A DNA stretch of 10,597 bases from Nitrososphaerota archaeon (GTDB taxonomy: Archaea; Thermoproteota; Nitrososphaeria; Nitrososphaerales; JAHFOH01), in contig JAHFOH010000039.1 in assembly GCA_023266955.1 (NCBI GenBank), forward strand, positions 1 to 10,597. Direction: 5' to 3'. Positions 1-6,706 of this stretch are shown piece after piece. Position numbers and translations under genes: made by a program. The notes below the pieces were generated by a model. That model was not told the DNA's origin. It made no database searches and saw only the letters and a list, made by a program, of their open reading frames with translations. How positions within the stretch are numbered: the stretch's first letter is position 1; the number at the start of each line of letters is the position of its first letter.

Positions 1-246
1 TTTCTCCACATCAGGCCTAACAGTTGGCTCTCCCCCTGTTAGCCGGATCTTCGTGATGCCGGAGGAAGCGAAAATGGTTGCCAGACGAGTGATTTCCTCG
101 AAGGTCAGGATCTGCTCTTGCGGTATCCAAATAGGGTTATCAGGCATACAGAAGGTGCACCGAAAGTTGCATCGATCCGTCACCGAAATACGGAGTTTTC
201 CTGCTACCCGACCAAAGGAGTCCACAAGACCAGACCGCTGCAACAC
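1..246 (-). CDS. moaA: GTP 3',8-cyclase MoaA, N-terminal part (gene runs off the left edge)
   Basis: Radical-SAM enzyme that converts GTP to the cyclic precursor in the first step of molybdopterin synthesis. Translating the minus strand gives 82 residues. Near the N-terminus is T-D-R-C-N-F-R-C-T-F-C, the CxxxCxxC motif (C26, C30, C33) that holds the SAM-binding [4Fe-4S] cluster. It is followed by RLTGGEP (68-74), the conserved MoaA GGEP segment. The start is taken as GTG at 246, directly after an in-frame TGA. TTG at 243 or GTG at 225 (reading V-D-S-F-G-R) are alternatives. A TATA-like box at 267-278 lies about 27 bases upstream, so the transcript may be leaderless. The C-terminal half, including the second cluster, lies outside the window. 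It is divergent from the XdhC-YHS gene and supplies the cofactor pathway for the CO dehydrogenase. Confidence 0.93.
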   Translation of the reverse strand, partial: MLQRSGLVDSFGRVAGKLRISVTDRCNFRCTFCMPDNPIWIPQEQILTFEEITRLATIFASSGITKIRLTGGEPTVRPDVEK

Positions 247-253
247 TCAGTCA

Positions 254-266
254 GGAAGATTCTTCC
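254..266. repeat. 13-base palindrome in the divergent moaA / xdhC-YHS promoter region
   Basis: GGAAGA-T-TCTTCC is a perfect inverted repeat with 6-base arms around one central base. It lies between the putative moaA TATA box (267-278) and the moaA start (246), so a bound protein could block initiation there. Its function is inferred from position only. Confidence 0.35.
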
Positions 267-278
267 GATATATTAAAG
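267..278 (-). promoter_or_regulatory. Putative archaeal TATA box for moaA, possibly shared
   Basis: Read on the minus strand this is CTTTAATATATC, a TATA-like AT-rich element. Its centre lies about 27 bases upstream of the GTG start of moaA at 246, the spacing expected for a leaderless archaeal transcript. Being nearly symmetric in composition, it could also serve the plus-strand gene at 331, which would then have a leader of roughly 30 bases. Confidence 0.45.
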
Positions 279-330
279 CGTACACTGGGAGAGAAAAACC
301 AATATCCATGATAATCCGCGTAGCAAAGAG

Positions 331-1377
331 ATGTCTAGGGAGTTTAACGACAAGTTCATTGAACTAACCGCTAAGAGCGAACCATTTGCAGTAGCAACTG
401 TAGTTAGAGCACGGCGTCCCACTTCGGCTAAGCCCGGATCTAAAGCAATAATCACAGCAGAGGGGACCCTGGTAGGTTGGGTAGGTGGAAGTTGCGCTCA
501 GCCAGCCGTCATAGAACAGGCGATGGTAGCTCTGAATGATGGGAAGCCTAGGCTCCTAAAACTGGGTCCTGATGATATTGTGTCAAACGAAGAGGCCGAG
601 GAAGGGACGATTCATTATGCTCACACTTGCCAGAGTCACGGTGCACTAGACATTTTCGTTGAACCATACCTCCCCAGAGCTCAGCTAGTAATATTCGGCC
701 ATGAACCAACTGCTCAAGTTCTGGCAAAGCTTGCGAAGCTTCTCGACTTCAGAGTCATTGTAGTTGATCCTTTGGCCACTCGTGAAGCTTTTCCCGAAGC
801 AGATGCAATCCTTGACGGTCTTGACTCCAGCAAAGTCGAAATTACGTCACACAGTTACGTTGTCATAGCGACTCATCAGACTTATCCTGGAGAATCCGAT
901 GAAAAGCTGCTAGAACAGGTCATTACTAGCAAAGCTCCCTACGTATCATTAGTAGCCAGCAAGAGGCGTGGAAGAATTGCGCTTCAGTACTTAGCGCAGC
1001 GAAGGATTTCACAGGATCATCTCACGAAGCTGAAGTCCCCAGCTGGAATTGACATTCATGCTGTCACACCTAACGAGATTGCACTCAGTATTATTGCTGA
1101 GATAGTTAGTGTGATGAGAGGTGAAAAGATCCAGCTCTTGATTGAAACCGAGCGGTTTGGCTCACAGCTGGAGCAGGTGTTGAAGCCTGCCACAGGTCAA
1201 ACTCAATCCCAACGTAGCGACGACAGCTTAGCTGAGGATCCAGTTTGCCACATGGAGGTCAACATCAGCACGGCACAGTATTCCTCGATATATCGGGGAG
1301 TATCCTTCTACTTCTGTTCAAGCGGCTGTAAGAGGAAATTCGAATCAAAGCCCGATAAGTACGGGCGACTTCACTAG
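331..1377 (+). CDS. XdhC/CoxF-type molybdoenzyme maturation protein with C-terminal YHS (TRASH-type) domain
   Basis: A 348-residue protein of the XdhC/CoxI family, which binds molybdenum cofactor and helps its sulfuration or insertion into enzymes of the xanthine-dehydrogenase class. The N-terminal XdhC_CoxI domain (about 8-110) has the GGSCAQPAV motif with C55, and C100 before DIFVEPYLP. The C-terminal Rossmann domain (about 117-262) carries the family block SPAGIDIHAVTPNEIALSI (236-254). Its nucleotide loop is degenerate (IFGHEPTAQ instead of GxGH). A linker of about 38 residues leads to a YHS domain (303-346) starting D-P-V-C-H-M. C306, C329 and C333 match the TRASH heavy-metal pattern C-x22-C-x3-C. 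ATG at 331 is the first in-frame start; no clear Shine-Dalgarno is seen. It precedes coxMSL on the same strand but is 217 bases away, so it may be a separate unit. CoxF-like role is inferred; copper handling by the YHS domain is a hypothesis. Confidence 0.9.
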   Translation: MSREFNDKFIELTAKSEPFAVATVVRARRPTSAKPGSKAIITAEGTLVGWVGGSCAQPAVIEQAMVALNDGKPRLLKLGPDDIVSNEEAEEGTIHYAHTCQSHGALDIFVEPYLPRAQLVIFGHEPTAQVLAKLAKLLDFRVIVVDPLATREAFPEADAILDGLDSSKVEITSHSYVVIATHQTYPGESDEKLLEQVITSKAPYVSLVASKRRGRIALQYLAQRRISQDHLTKLKSPAGIDIHAVTPNEIALSIIAEIVSVMRGEKIQLLIETERFGSQLEQVLKPATGQTQSQRSDDSLAEDPVCHMEVNISTAQYSSIYRGVSFYFCSSGCKRKFESKPDKYGRLH

Positions 1378-1463
1378 TCTAGCTAAAATGCTGTGCCGGC
1401 CAGTACATTGTACGCGGTCTGCTCTTAATAGCTAGCATCTCCGCAGGCAAAACGTTTCGAGTG

Positions 1464-1485
1464 ATTGCAATAATTCAAATTGCAT
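1464..1485. repeat. ATTGCAA / ATTGCAT repeat pair, possible operator
   Basis: TGCAAT (1466-1471) and ATTGCA (1479-1484) form an inverted repeat with a 7-base spacer. The overlapping ATTGCAA (1464) and ATTGCAT (1479) also form a direct repeat. The element is about 75 bases upstream of the coxM TATA box. A regulator site is possible but unsupported beyond the symmetry. Confidence 0.25.
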
Positions 1486-1527
1486 GATGCCAGCGCCCGA
1501 GATTTTCGTTAAACATCGCACTGTCTT

Positions 1528-1559
1528 GTAAAATCACGTAAACGCCTGCCAGTAAAATC
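1528..1559 (+). repeat. Two direct repeats GTAAAATC next to the coxM TATA box
   Basis: Identical 8-base copies at 1528-1535 and 1552-1559 are spaced 24 bases start to start. The second abuts the TATA box and occupies the place of the archaeal BRE element. The arrangement fits either a regulator binding tandem sites at the promoter or chance in AT-rich DNA. Confidence 0.35.
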
Positions 1560-1567
1560 CTTTTAAA
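1560..1567 (+). promoter_or_regulatory. Putative TATA box of the coxMSL operon
   Basis: CTTTTAAA matches the archaeal TATA pattern (pyrimidine, TT, AT-rich). Its centre is about 31 bases before ATG 1595, so transcription would begin a few bases before the start codon and the mRNA would be almost leaderless. No Shine-Dalgarno precedes coxM, in keeping with this. Confidence 0.55.
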
Positions 1568-1594
1568 GTTAACATTCGAGTTCTTGAGTTGAAA

Positions 1595-2470
1595 ATGATT
1601 CCACCTAATTTTGAATATTTCGCTCCCAACACGCTTGGTGATGCCGTCTCGCTGCTTGAGAGATATGGTGAGGACGCGAAAATCCTTGCTGGCGGTCAGA
1701 GTTTGATTCCTCTGATGAAACTGAGACTCGCTTCGCCAAGATTTATCGTCGACCTAAACCAAATTCAGGGTCTAGAATACGTTCGAGAATCCGACAGTTA
1801 CCTTAGGATAGGTGCACTCACACGAGTGACCGACCTAGAGGCTTCAGAGATGGTACGCAAGAAGTACCCGGTCATATATGATGTAGCTGCTCACATCGCC
1901 GATCCGTTAGTTAGAAACATGGGGACCGTAGGCGGAAACATTGCCCACGGTGATCCAGCAAACGACCTTCCCGCCGTAATGTTGGCGTTGAACGCCGAAT
2001 TCATTGCGATTAGCCCGACTGGAGAGAGGACCATAAAGGCCGAAGAATTCTTCATTGACAGCTTTACTACAGCACTTAAGCCTAGTGAAGTTCTGACGGA
2101 GGCTCGAGTAGCAATGCCTCCGGCTCGAAGCGGAGGAGCATATCTGAAGTTGGAAAAGAGGGTAGGAGACTTTGCTATAGCAGGAGTGGCGACTCAGTTA
2201 ACGGTCGATGGCCGTGGGGTCTGTGAGAGAGTTGGAATCGGCCTTACCTCCGCGGGTCCTACCCCGCTGAAGCCAAAGAAAGCTGAAGAGTCTTTACGGG
2301 GAAAGAAGCCCGATGATAGTGCCATTAAGAGGACTGCCGATCTAGCGGCCGATAACGCAAACCCTAGGTCAGACCTACGCGGACCCGCTGAGTATAAGAG
2401 GGAAATGTTCAGGGTCTTGACGATTAGAGCGCTGAGGAATGCCCTAAGCAGGGTTAGTGGAGGTAGTTGA
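1595..2470 (+). CDS. coxM: Aerobic CO dehydrogenase medium subunit CoxM (FAD-binding)
   Basis: FAD subunit of the CoxLMS heterohexamer; it takes electrons from the CoxS iron-sulfur clusters and passes them to the acceptor. The 291-residue product has the two FAD-binding signatures of the CoxM/XdhA family: AGGQSLIPLMKLR (32-44) and GTVGGNIAHGDPANDLPA (110-127). The C-terminal CO-dehydrogenase flavoprotein domain (about 180-285) includes the expected GIGLTSAGPTP stretch. Length is normal for the family. ATG 1595 (M-I-P-P-N-F-E-Y) is preferred over TTG 1589 because it matches family N-termini and sits at leaderless spacing from the TATA box. It is the first gene of a tight operon; coxS starts 2 bases after its stop codon. 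Confidence 0.95.
   Translation: MIPPNFEYFAPNTLGDAVSLLERYGEDAKILAGGQSLIPLMKLRLASPRFIVDLNQIQGLEYVRESDSYLRIGALTRVTDLEASEMVRKKYPVIYDVAAHIADPLVRNMGTVGGNIAHGDPANDLPAVMLALNAEFIAISPTGERTIKAEEFFIDSFTTALKPSEVLTEARVAMPPARSGGAYLKLEKRVGDFAIAGVATQLTVDGRGVCERVGIGLTSAGPTPLKPKKAEESLRGKKPDDSAIKRTADLAADNANPRSDLRGPAEYKREMFRVLTIRALRNALSRVSGGS
2459..2464 (+). promoter_or_regulatory. Shine-Dalgarno of coxS
   Basis: GGAGGT inside the coxM 3' end lies 8 bases before ATG 2473. This selects ATG 2473 over TTG 2467 (2 bases away) and ATG 2482 (17 bases away). The same motif and spacing recur before the ACG start proposed for coxG. Confidence 0.7.
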
Positions 2471-2472
2471 GC

Positions 2473-2970
2473 ATGACGAAGATGCATATCCGAGTAAACG
2501 TGAATGGCGTCGAACGGGAAGGTGATGTTCAAGCTAGACTGCTGTTAGTTCACTTTATTCGTGAAGTTCTAGGCTTGACGGGCACACACATAGGCTGCGA
2601 CACCTCCAATTGCGGTGCATGCACAGTTGTTTTGGGTGGCAAGGCTGTGAAGTCATGCACCTTATTCGCAGTCCAAGCTAATGGTAAGAAGCTTCTCACA
2701 GTCGAAGGTCTGGCAAAGGAAGGCAAGCTGCATCCAATTCAGGAGGGCTTTTGGGAGAAGCATGGATTGCAATGTGGATTCTGTACGCCCGGGATGATTA
2801 TGGCCGCCTATCACCTGCTGCAGAAGAACCCTAACCCGACTGAGGAAGAGATTCGGAGGGGCATCTCTGGCAATCTCTGCCGATGCACTGGCTACGTGAA
2901 GATTGTCGAATCCGTGCAATACGCCGCTGAGAAGATGCGCGTCCAAGAGGCGCAGGTCGCCGCGAGGTGA
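2473..2970 (+). CDS. coxS: Aerobic CO dehydrogenase small subunit CoxS (two [2Fe-2S] clusters)
   Basis: Iron-sulfur subunit that carries electrons from the Mo-Cu site of CoxL to FAD in CoxM. The 165-residue protein has an N-terminal plant-ferredoxin-type domain with C42, C47, C50 and C62 (G-C-D-T-S-N-C-G-A-C, then K-S-C). The C-terminal four-helix [2Fe-2S] domain has QCGFCTPG (C101, C104) and NLCRCTGY (C136, C138), so all eight cluster ligands are present. Q100 precedes C101, as in relatives where this segment approaches the molybdopterin dinucleotide. Length is normal. Its stop overlaps the coxL Shine-Dalgarno, and coxL begins 4 bases later. Confidence 0.97.
   Translation: MTKMHIRVNVNGVEREGDVQARLLLVHFIREVLGLTGTHIGCDTSNCGACTVVLGGKAVKSCTLFAVQANGKKLLTVEGLAKEGKLHPIQEGFWEKHGLQCGFCTPGMIMAAYHLLQKNPNPTEEEIRRGISGNLCRCTGYVKIVESVQYAAEKMRVQEAQVAAR
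2964..2969 (+). promoter_or_regulatory. Shine-Dalgarno of coxL
   Basis: GAGGTG at the end of coxS, overlapping its TGA stop, ends 5 bases before ATG 2975. It supports ATG 2975 and argues against the longer reading that would start inside coxS. Confidence 0.65.
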
Positions 2971-2974
2971 GAAC

Positions 2975-5323
2975 ATGACAGCACAAGCTCCAATAATCCA
3001 CGGAATGGGTCACGCTGTAAAGCGGAAGGAAGATCCTCGGTTCATCCAGGGCAGAGGAAACTACGTCGATGACGTCAACCTGCCCGGCATGCTGTACCTT
3101 GACATAGTTCGTAGCCCATACGCTCACGCAAGAATCACGAGCATCAACGTGGAGAAGGCTAAGGCTCTGCCAGGCGTGGCCGCGGTCATCACAGGCAAAG
3201 ATCTGGAGCCTTTGGGCTTGGCTTGGATCCCTACTCTGATGAACGACAAACAGATGGTACTACCTACTGAGAAGGTCGTCTATCAGTATCAGGAGGTTGT
3301 CGGTGTTGTCGCTGAGGACCGTTATGTCGCTGCCGACGCCGTGCCATTAGTTGAGGTTGAATATGAGCCCCTCCCAGTCGTAGCAGACCCAAGGGAGGCT
3401 TTGAAACAAGGGGCTACCGTCGTCCGGCCAGATAAGGGATCCAACTTAGCTTATCATTGGGAGGCTGGTGACAAGGGGGCCACCGAAAGCCTGTTTCGGG
3501 ATGCCGACGTTGTTGCTAGGGAGGAATTCTATTACCCGCGGCTGCATGTTTCCTACATGGAAACTGTCGGCTGCGTGGCACACTATGATGCGATCTCGGG
3601 AAAGCTCACTTTGTGGATGACCACCCAGGCCCCGCACGCGGTCCGGACCGTAGCTTCGCTTGTCACGAAGATTCCAGAGAATAAGATTCGAATTATCTCC
3701 CCTGATATTGGAGGAGGCTTCGGCGGAAAGGTCTACGTCTACCCTGGCTACATTGTAGCTGCGGTCGCGTCTATCCTGACTGGCAAGCCCGTCAAATGGA
3801 TCAACGACCGCTCCGACGACCAGCCCAGCACAGCGTTCGGTCGTGACTGTTACATGACCGCGGAGGTGGCCGCGAAGAAGGATGGCACCATGCTAGCGTT
3901 AAGGGTCAAGACGATTGGCGACCACGGTGCCTTCTTCGGAGACGCCAATCCCTCTAAGTTTCCATTCGGCCTCTTCAGCATTTGCACGGGCTCCTATGAC
4001 TTCAAGTCTGCCTTCGTTGAAGTTGATGGTGCACATACGAATAAGCCCCCCGGAGGCATCACATACAGATGCTCATTCCGAGTCACTGAGGCGGTTTATG
4101 CTGTCGAACGAATAGTAGACGTGCTGGCCCATAAGCTGGGCATAGATCCGGCGCAGCTGCGAATAAAGAACTTCATTGCCCCAGACAAATTCCCATACAA
4201 GTCAGCCTTGGGATGGACATACGACAGCGGGAACTACCTTCCGGCCCTAAGAAAGGCTATGGAGAAGGTCGGATACGAGCAGCTTCGGAAAGAGCAGGAA
4301 GAGAAGAGGAAAAGAGGCGAGTTAATGGGGATTGGAATAAGCAGCTTCACCGAGATCGTAGGGGCTGGTCCCGCGCACACCTTTGATATCCTCGGCCTTA
4401 AGATGTTCGACAGCTGTGAGATTCGAATCCATCCCACTGGCAAGGCTATAGCCAGGTTCGGGACTAAGGCTCAGGGACAGGGGCATGAAACCACCTTCGC
4501 CCAGATTATCGCCGAAGAGTTGGGTATACCCATCGATGACATCACGGTCGAGGAGGGTGACACCGATACTTGCCCATACGGCTTGGGAACCTACGCGAGC
4601 CGCAGCACCCCCACTGCTGGAGCAGCGGGTGCGATGGCGTCTCGCAAAATCAGAGAGAAAGCAAGGAAGATCGCTGCCCATCTCCTCGAAGCCAGAGAAG
4701 AAGACCTTGTATGGGAGCCCGGGAAGTTCTATGTCAGAGGCTCGCCCGGCAAAGCTAAGACGATTCAAGAAATCGCTTTCGCAGCCTATACCAATTATCC
4801 TCCAGATGTCGAAGCTGGTTTGGAGGCCGTTGACTACTATAATCCCCCAAACATGACTTATCCCTTCGGCAGCTACATCTGTGTCGTCGACATAGATAAG
4901 GGAACGGGGGAGGCGAAGATACGGCGCTTCATGGCCGTCGATGACTGCGGTAACAGAATCAACCCCTTGATAGTTGACGGGCAGATTCACGGAGCCCTCG
5001 CTATGGGCTTCGGAACCGCGATGTTGGAGGAGATCAAATACGATGAGAATGGTAACGTCTTTGGGGCTAACTTCATGGATTACCTCATACCAACGGCAGT
5101 GGAAACCCCTAAGTGGGAGACGGACCAGACCGTGACACCGTCACCACACCATCCTCTGGGCGCCAAAGGAGTAGGCGAATCAGCTACCGTAGGATCTCCA
5201 GCCGCCTTCGTCAACGCAGTCGTTGATGCCCTAGCCCACCTCGGAGTAACGCATATTGACATGCCGCTTAACCCCTGGAAGATCAGGAAAATTCTCAGAG
5301 ACAACGGTATCCAAGCAGAATAA
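2975..5323 (+). CDS. coxL: Aerobic CO dehydrogenase large subunit CoxL, form I (Mo-Cu catalytic subunit)
   Basis: Catalytic subunit oxidising CO with water to CO2, two protons and two electrons at a Mo-S-Cu centre bound to molybdopterin cytosine dinucleotide. The 782-residue length fits form I CoxL. The active-site loop reads G-G-I-T-Y-R-C-S-F-R; C366 is the copper-binding cysteine. YRCSFR identifies form I, whereas form II has AYRGAGR. The usual alanine before Y is threonine (T363). Other expected elements are Q218 in TTQAPHA, GGGFGGK (246-252), QGQGHE (500-505), and the catalytic glutamate E735 in GVGES. ATG 2975 is chosen for its Shine-Dalgarno and because MTAQAPIIHGMGHAVKRKED resembles family N-termini. 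Last gene of coxMSL; a long minus-strand reading frame inside it is a shadow. Confidence 0.97.
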   Translation: MTAQAPIIHGMGHAVKRKEDPRFIQGRGNYVDDVNLPGMLYLDIVRSPYAHARITSINVEKAKALPGVAAVITGKDLEPLGLAWIPTLMNDKQMVLPTEKVVYQYQEVVGVVAEDRYVAADAVPLVEVEYEPLPVVADPREALKQGATVVRPDKGSNLAYHWEAGDKGATESLFRDADVVAREEFYYPRLHVSYMETVGCVAHYDAISGKLTLWMTTQAPHAVRTVASLVTKIPENKIRIISPDIGGGFGGKVYVYPGYIVAAVASILTGKPVKWINDRSDDQPSTAFGRDCYMTAEVAAKKDGTMLALRVKTIGDHGAFFGDANPSKFPFGLFSICTGSYDFKSAFVEVDGAHTNKPPGGITYRCSFRVTEAVYAVERIVDVLAHKLGIDPAQLRIKNFIAPDKFPYKSALGWTYDSGNYLPALRKAMEKVGYEQLRKEQEEKRKRGELMGIGISSFTEIVGAGPAHTFDILGLKMFDSCEIRIHPTGKAIARFGTKAQGQGHETTFAQIIAEELGIPIDDITVEEGDTDTCPYGLGTYASRSTPTAGAAGAMASRKIREKARKIAAHLLEAREEDLVWEPGKFYVRGSPGKAKTIQEIAFAAYTNYPPDVEAGLEAVDYYNPPNMTYPFGSYICVVDIDKGTGEAKIRRFMAVDDCGNRINPLIVDGQIHGALAMGFGTAMLEEIKYDENGNVFGANFMDYLIPTAVETPKWETDQTVTPSPHHPLGAKGVGESATVGSPAAFVNAVVDALAHLGVTHIDMPLNPWKIRKILRDNGIQAE

Positions 5324-5336
5324 CTCTCCATTAACC

Positions 5337-5350
5337 CCTCTTCTATTTTC
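5337..5350 (+). terminator. Possible T-rich transcription stop after coxL
   Basis: CCTCTTCTATTTTC, 14 bases after the coxL stop codon, is a pyrimidine/T-rich tract without a hairpin, the form archaeal terminators usually take. The T runs are short, so this is tentative. Confidence 0.3.
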
Positions 5351-5417
5351 GGTTCCAGCAGCTAGCCAGGGCTGTATCTAGCTATGGAGAACTTCAACTG
5401 CCGCTTTGTTTCGATTA

Positions 5418-5440
5418 CGATTAGTGACTGCGATTAGTGA
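5418..5440 (+). repeat. 10-base direct repeat CGATTAGTGA
   Basis: Identical copies at 5418-5427 and 5431-5440 are separated by CTG (period 13). A further CGATTA lies just before the first copy. It sits between convergent operons; no function can be assigned. Confidence 0.4.
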
Positions 5441-5512
5441 TGGTTCTGATAGGTTTATGCATTCTGTGCACGTAGGCTGAACAGACGGGGAGATTGCAAG
5501 CTAACGATTACA

Positions 5513-6706
5513 CTAAATACTCAATCGCGGCTCTTTCAAAGATAGGACTTCATTAGACTCTTTCAGCGATCTCATGACTCTATGAACAAGCTTGCGCCGG
5601 TCATACAAAAGACTGATACCAGAGTGAAGATTCACAAATGGCAGCACCTCTAAAAGTCCACTCGCGCCCGGTTGGAATCCCGGTTCATCCGCCAACGGGT
5701 TGAGCCAAAATATCGAAGCTACTCGCCTCTGCAGTTCCCTCATTGTAGCTGCGAGCAAGTCGAGCTCCCCTAAGTCCCATCCGTCACTGATTATCAAAAT
5801 GACTGTATCGTCTCCTAACAAATGACCATATGATGTTAGTGCATTGGCTAGGCAGTGTCCGATCCTTGTTCCGCTTCCCCAGACTTTGATTCTGCGCGAC
5901 AGATTATCTGCAGCTTCGCGTAAGCTTCGCGCCTGCAACCACTCCGAAACTCGCACTAGGTCCGTACTGAACACGAAAGTCTCTGCTTTAGGTACGGAGT
6001 TCTGAATCGAATGTAGCAACATCAACAACTCTTCGCTGCGCGCCTCCATTGATCCGCTAACGTCACAGAAGGCCGTGACAGCAGCGCGGGACAGTTTCCG
6101 ACGTCGGTGCAGAACGTGAATTAACTCACCCTGTGTCCCAAGGCTCCTGCGTATCATTCCCCTCAAGTCTAACTCTCCTCGTAACGACTGGCGGTATCTC
6201 CTTCCTGGTCTTGTTGCCAGCATACGTAGAAGCGAGCGCACACTACGCTTTACAATAAAGCCGCGATGTTGGTCCAACCTGCCGAACTGTTTAGTTGCAA
6301 GATTCGCAAAAGGACTGTATGCTGCTGTGACTTCGGCCTTTTTAGTCTGAACCGAATGAGCGGTCCAAACACTTCTAAAGCTAACAGTAGACGGGACTCG
6401 AAACATTTCTCCTGTTGATCCTTTCGGCTGCTCAGGACCCGCGGGACTGGAAATTGGTGTTTGAACTTTCCAAAACTCCCTGAATACTCTCTCAAAAAGT
6501 CCGTAGTGCTCTGGCCACTTAACTAAAGCAGTTCGCAAGACGTAGCCGAGCTGTGGCAGTGGAAGAGGATACGTCATCCTTACCGCCATCGCTGCATCGA
6601 CTGTCTCAACGGGCGTAGTGCCTACACCTGCTGCGCGGAGAAGCCTGCTAAACTGTACGATCTTGCTCAACATTAGATCTGCAACGCCAGTCAGCGCTTT
6701 AGTCAC
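5513..6706 (-). CDS. coxE: CoxE: VWA-domain protein for CO dehydrogenase maturation
   Basis: CoxE-like von Willebrand factor A protein. It works with the AAA+ ATPase CoxD in post-translational assembly of the Mo-Cu site, by analogy to other MoxR-VWA pairs; in bacteria CoxE is reported to be required for copper insertion. The 397-residue protein has an N-terminal helical region (about 8-80), a charged linker, and a VWA domain from about 208. A full MIDAS metal site is visible: D-V-S-G-S (D215, S217, S219), T280 in GSGTRIG, and D308 in IISDGWD. The FWLNPL segment (333-338) is typical of CoxE relatives. GTG 6706 is chosen: it overlaps the coxD stop by four bases (GTGA), suggesting translational coupling. 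M12 (6673) is an alternative. Last gene of the minus-strand run. Confidence 0.92.
   Translation of the reverse strand: MTKALTGVADLMLSKIVQFSRLLRAAGVGTTPVETVDAAMAVRMTYPLPLPQLGYVLRTALVKWPEHYGLFERVFREFWKVQTPISSPAGPEQPKGSTGEMFRVPSTVSFRSVWTAHSVQTKKAEVTAAYSPFANLATKQFGRLDQHRGFIVKRSVRSLLRMLATRPGRRYRQSLRGELDLRGMIRRSLGTQGELIHVLHRRRKLSRAAVTAFCDVSGSMEARSEELLMLLHSIQNSVPKAETFVFSTDLVRVSEWLQARSLREAADNLSRRIKVWGSGTRIGHCLANALTSYGHLLGDDTVILIISDGWDLGELDLLAATMRELQRRVASIFWLNPLADEPGFQPGASGLLEVLPFVNLHSGISLLYDRRKLVHRVMRSLKESNEVLSLKEPRLSI

Larger units (their letters stand above)
1378..1594. promoter_or_regulatory. 217-base non-coding region upstream of coxMSL
   Basis: No credible gene is seen here. The region holds short repeats that look regulatory: GTAC-ATT-GTAC (1403-1413), an ATTGCA-type inverted and direct repeat (1464-1485), two copies of GTAAAATC (1528-1535 and 1552-1559), and a TATA-like box (1560-1567). 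It is the likely control region of the structural operon. Confidence 0.55.
5324..5512. other. Convergent intergenic region between coxL and coxE
   Basis: 189 bases without a credible gene. It holds a pyrimidine-rich stretch just after coxL that may end transcription, a 10-base direct repeat (5418-5440), and a weak TATA-like GGTTTATG near 5451 with nothing convincing downstream. Confidence 0.5.

Noticed and set aside
53..367. 104-codon plus-strand frame across moaA and the divergent promoter
   Set aside because: Shadow of the conserved MoaA radical-SAM coding sequence on the opposite strand.
2903..2974. Longer coxL starting inside coxS
   Set aside because: The extra 24 residues overlap coxS and match no CoxL N-terminus; ATG 2975 has a good Shine-Dalgarno and a family-like start.
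4322..4990. 222-codon open frame on the minus strand inside coxL
   Set aside because: Antiparallel shadow of a strongly conserved CoxL coding stretch; low-complexity translation with no recognisable domain.
5441..5500. TATA-like GGTTTATG in the convergent gap, considered as promoter of a small gene or RNA
   Set aside because: No reading frame of useful length or stable RNA structure follows it on the plus strand.
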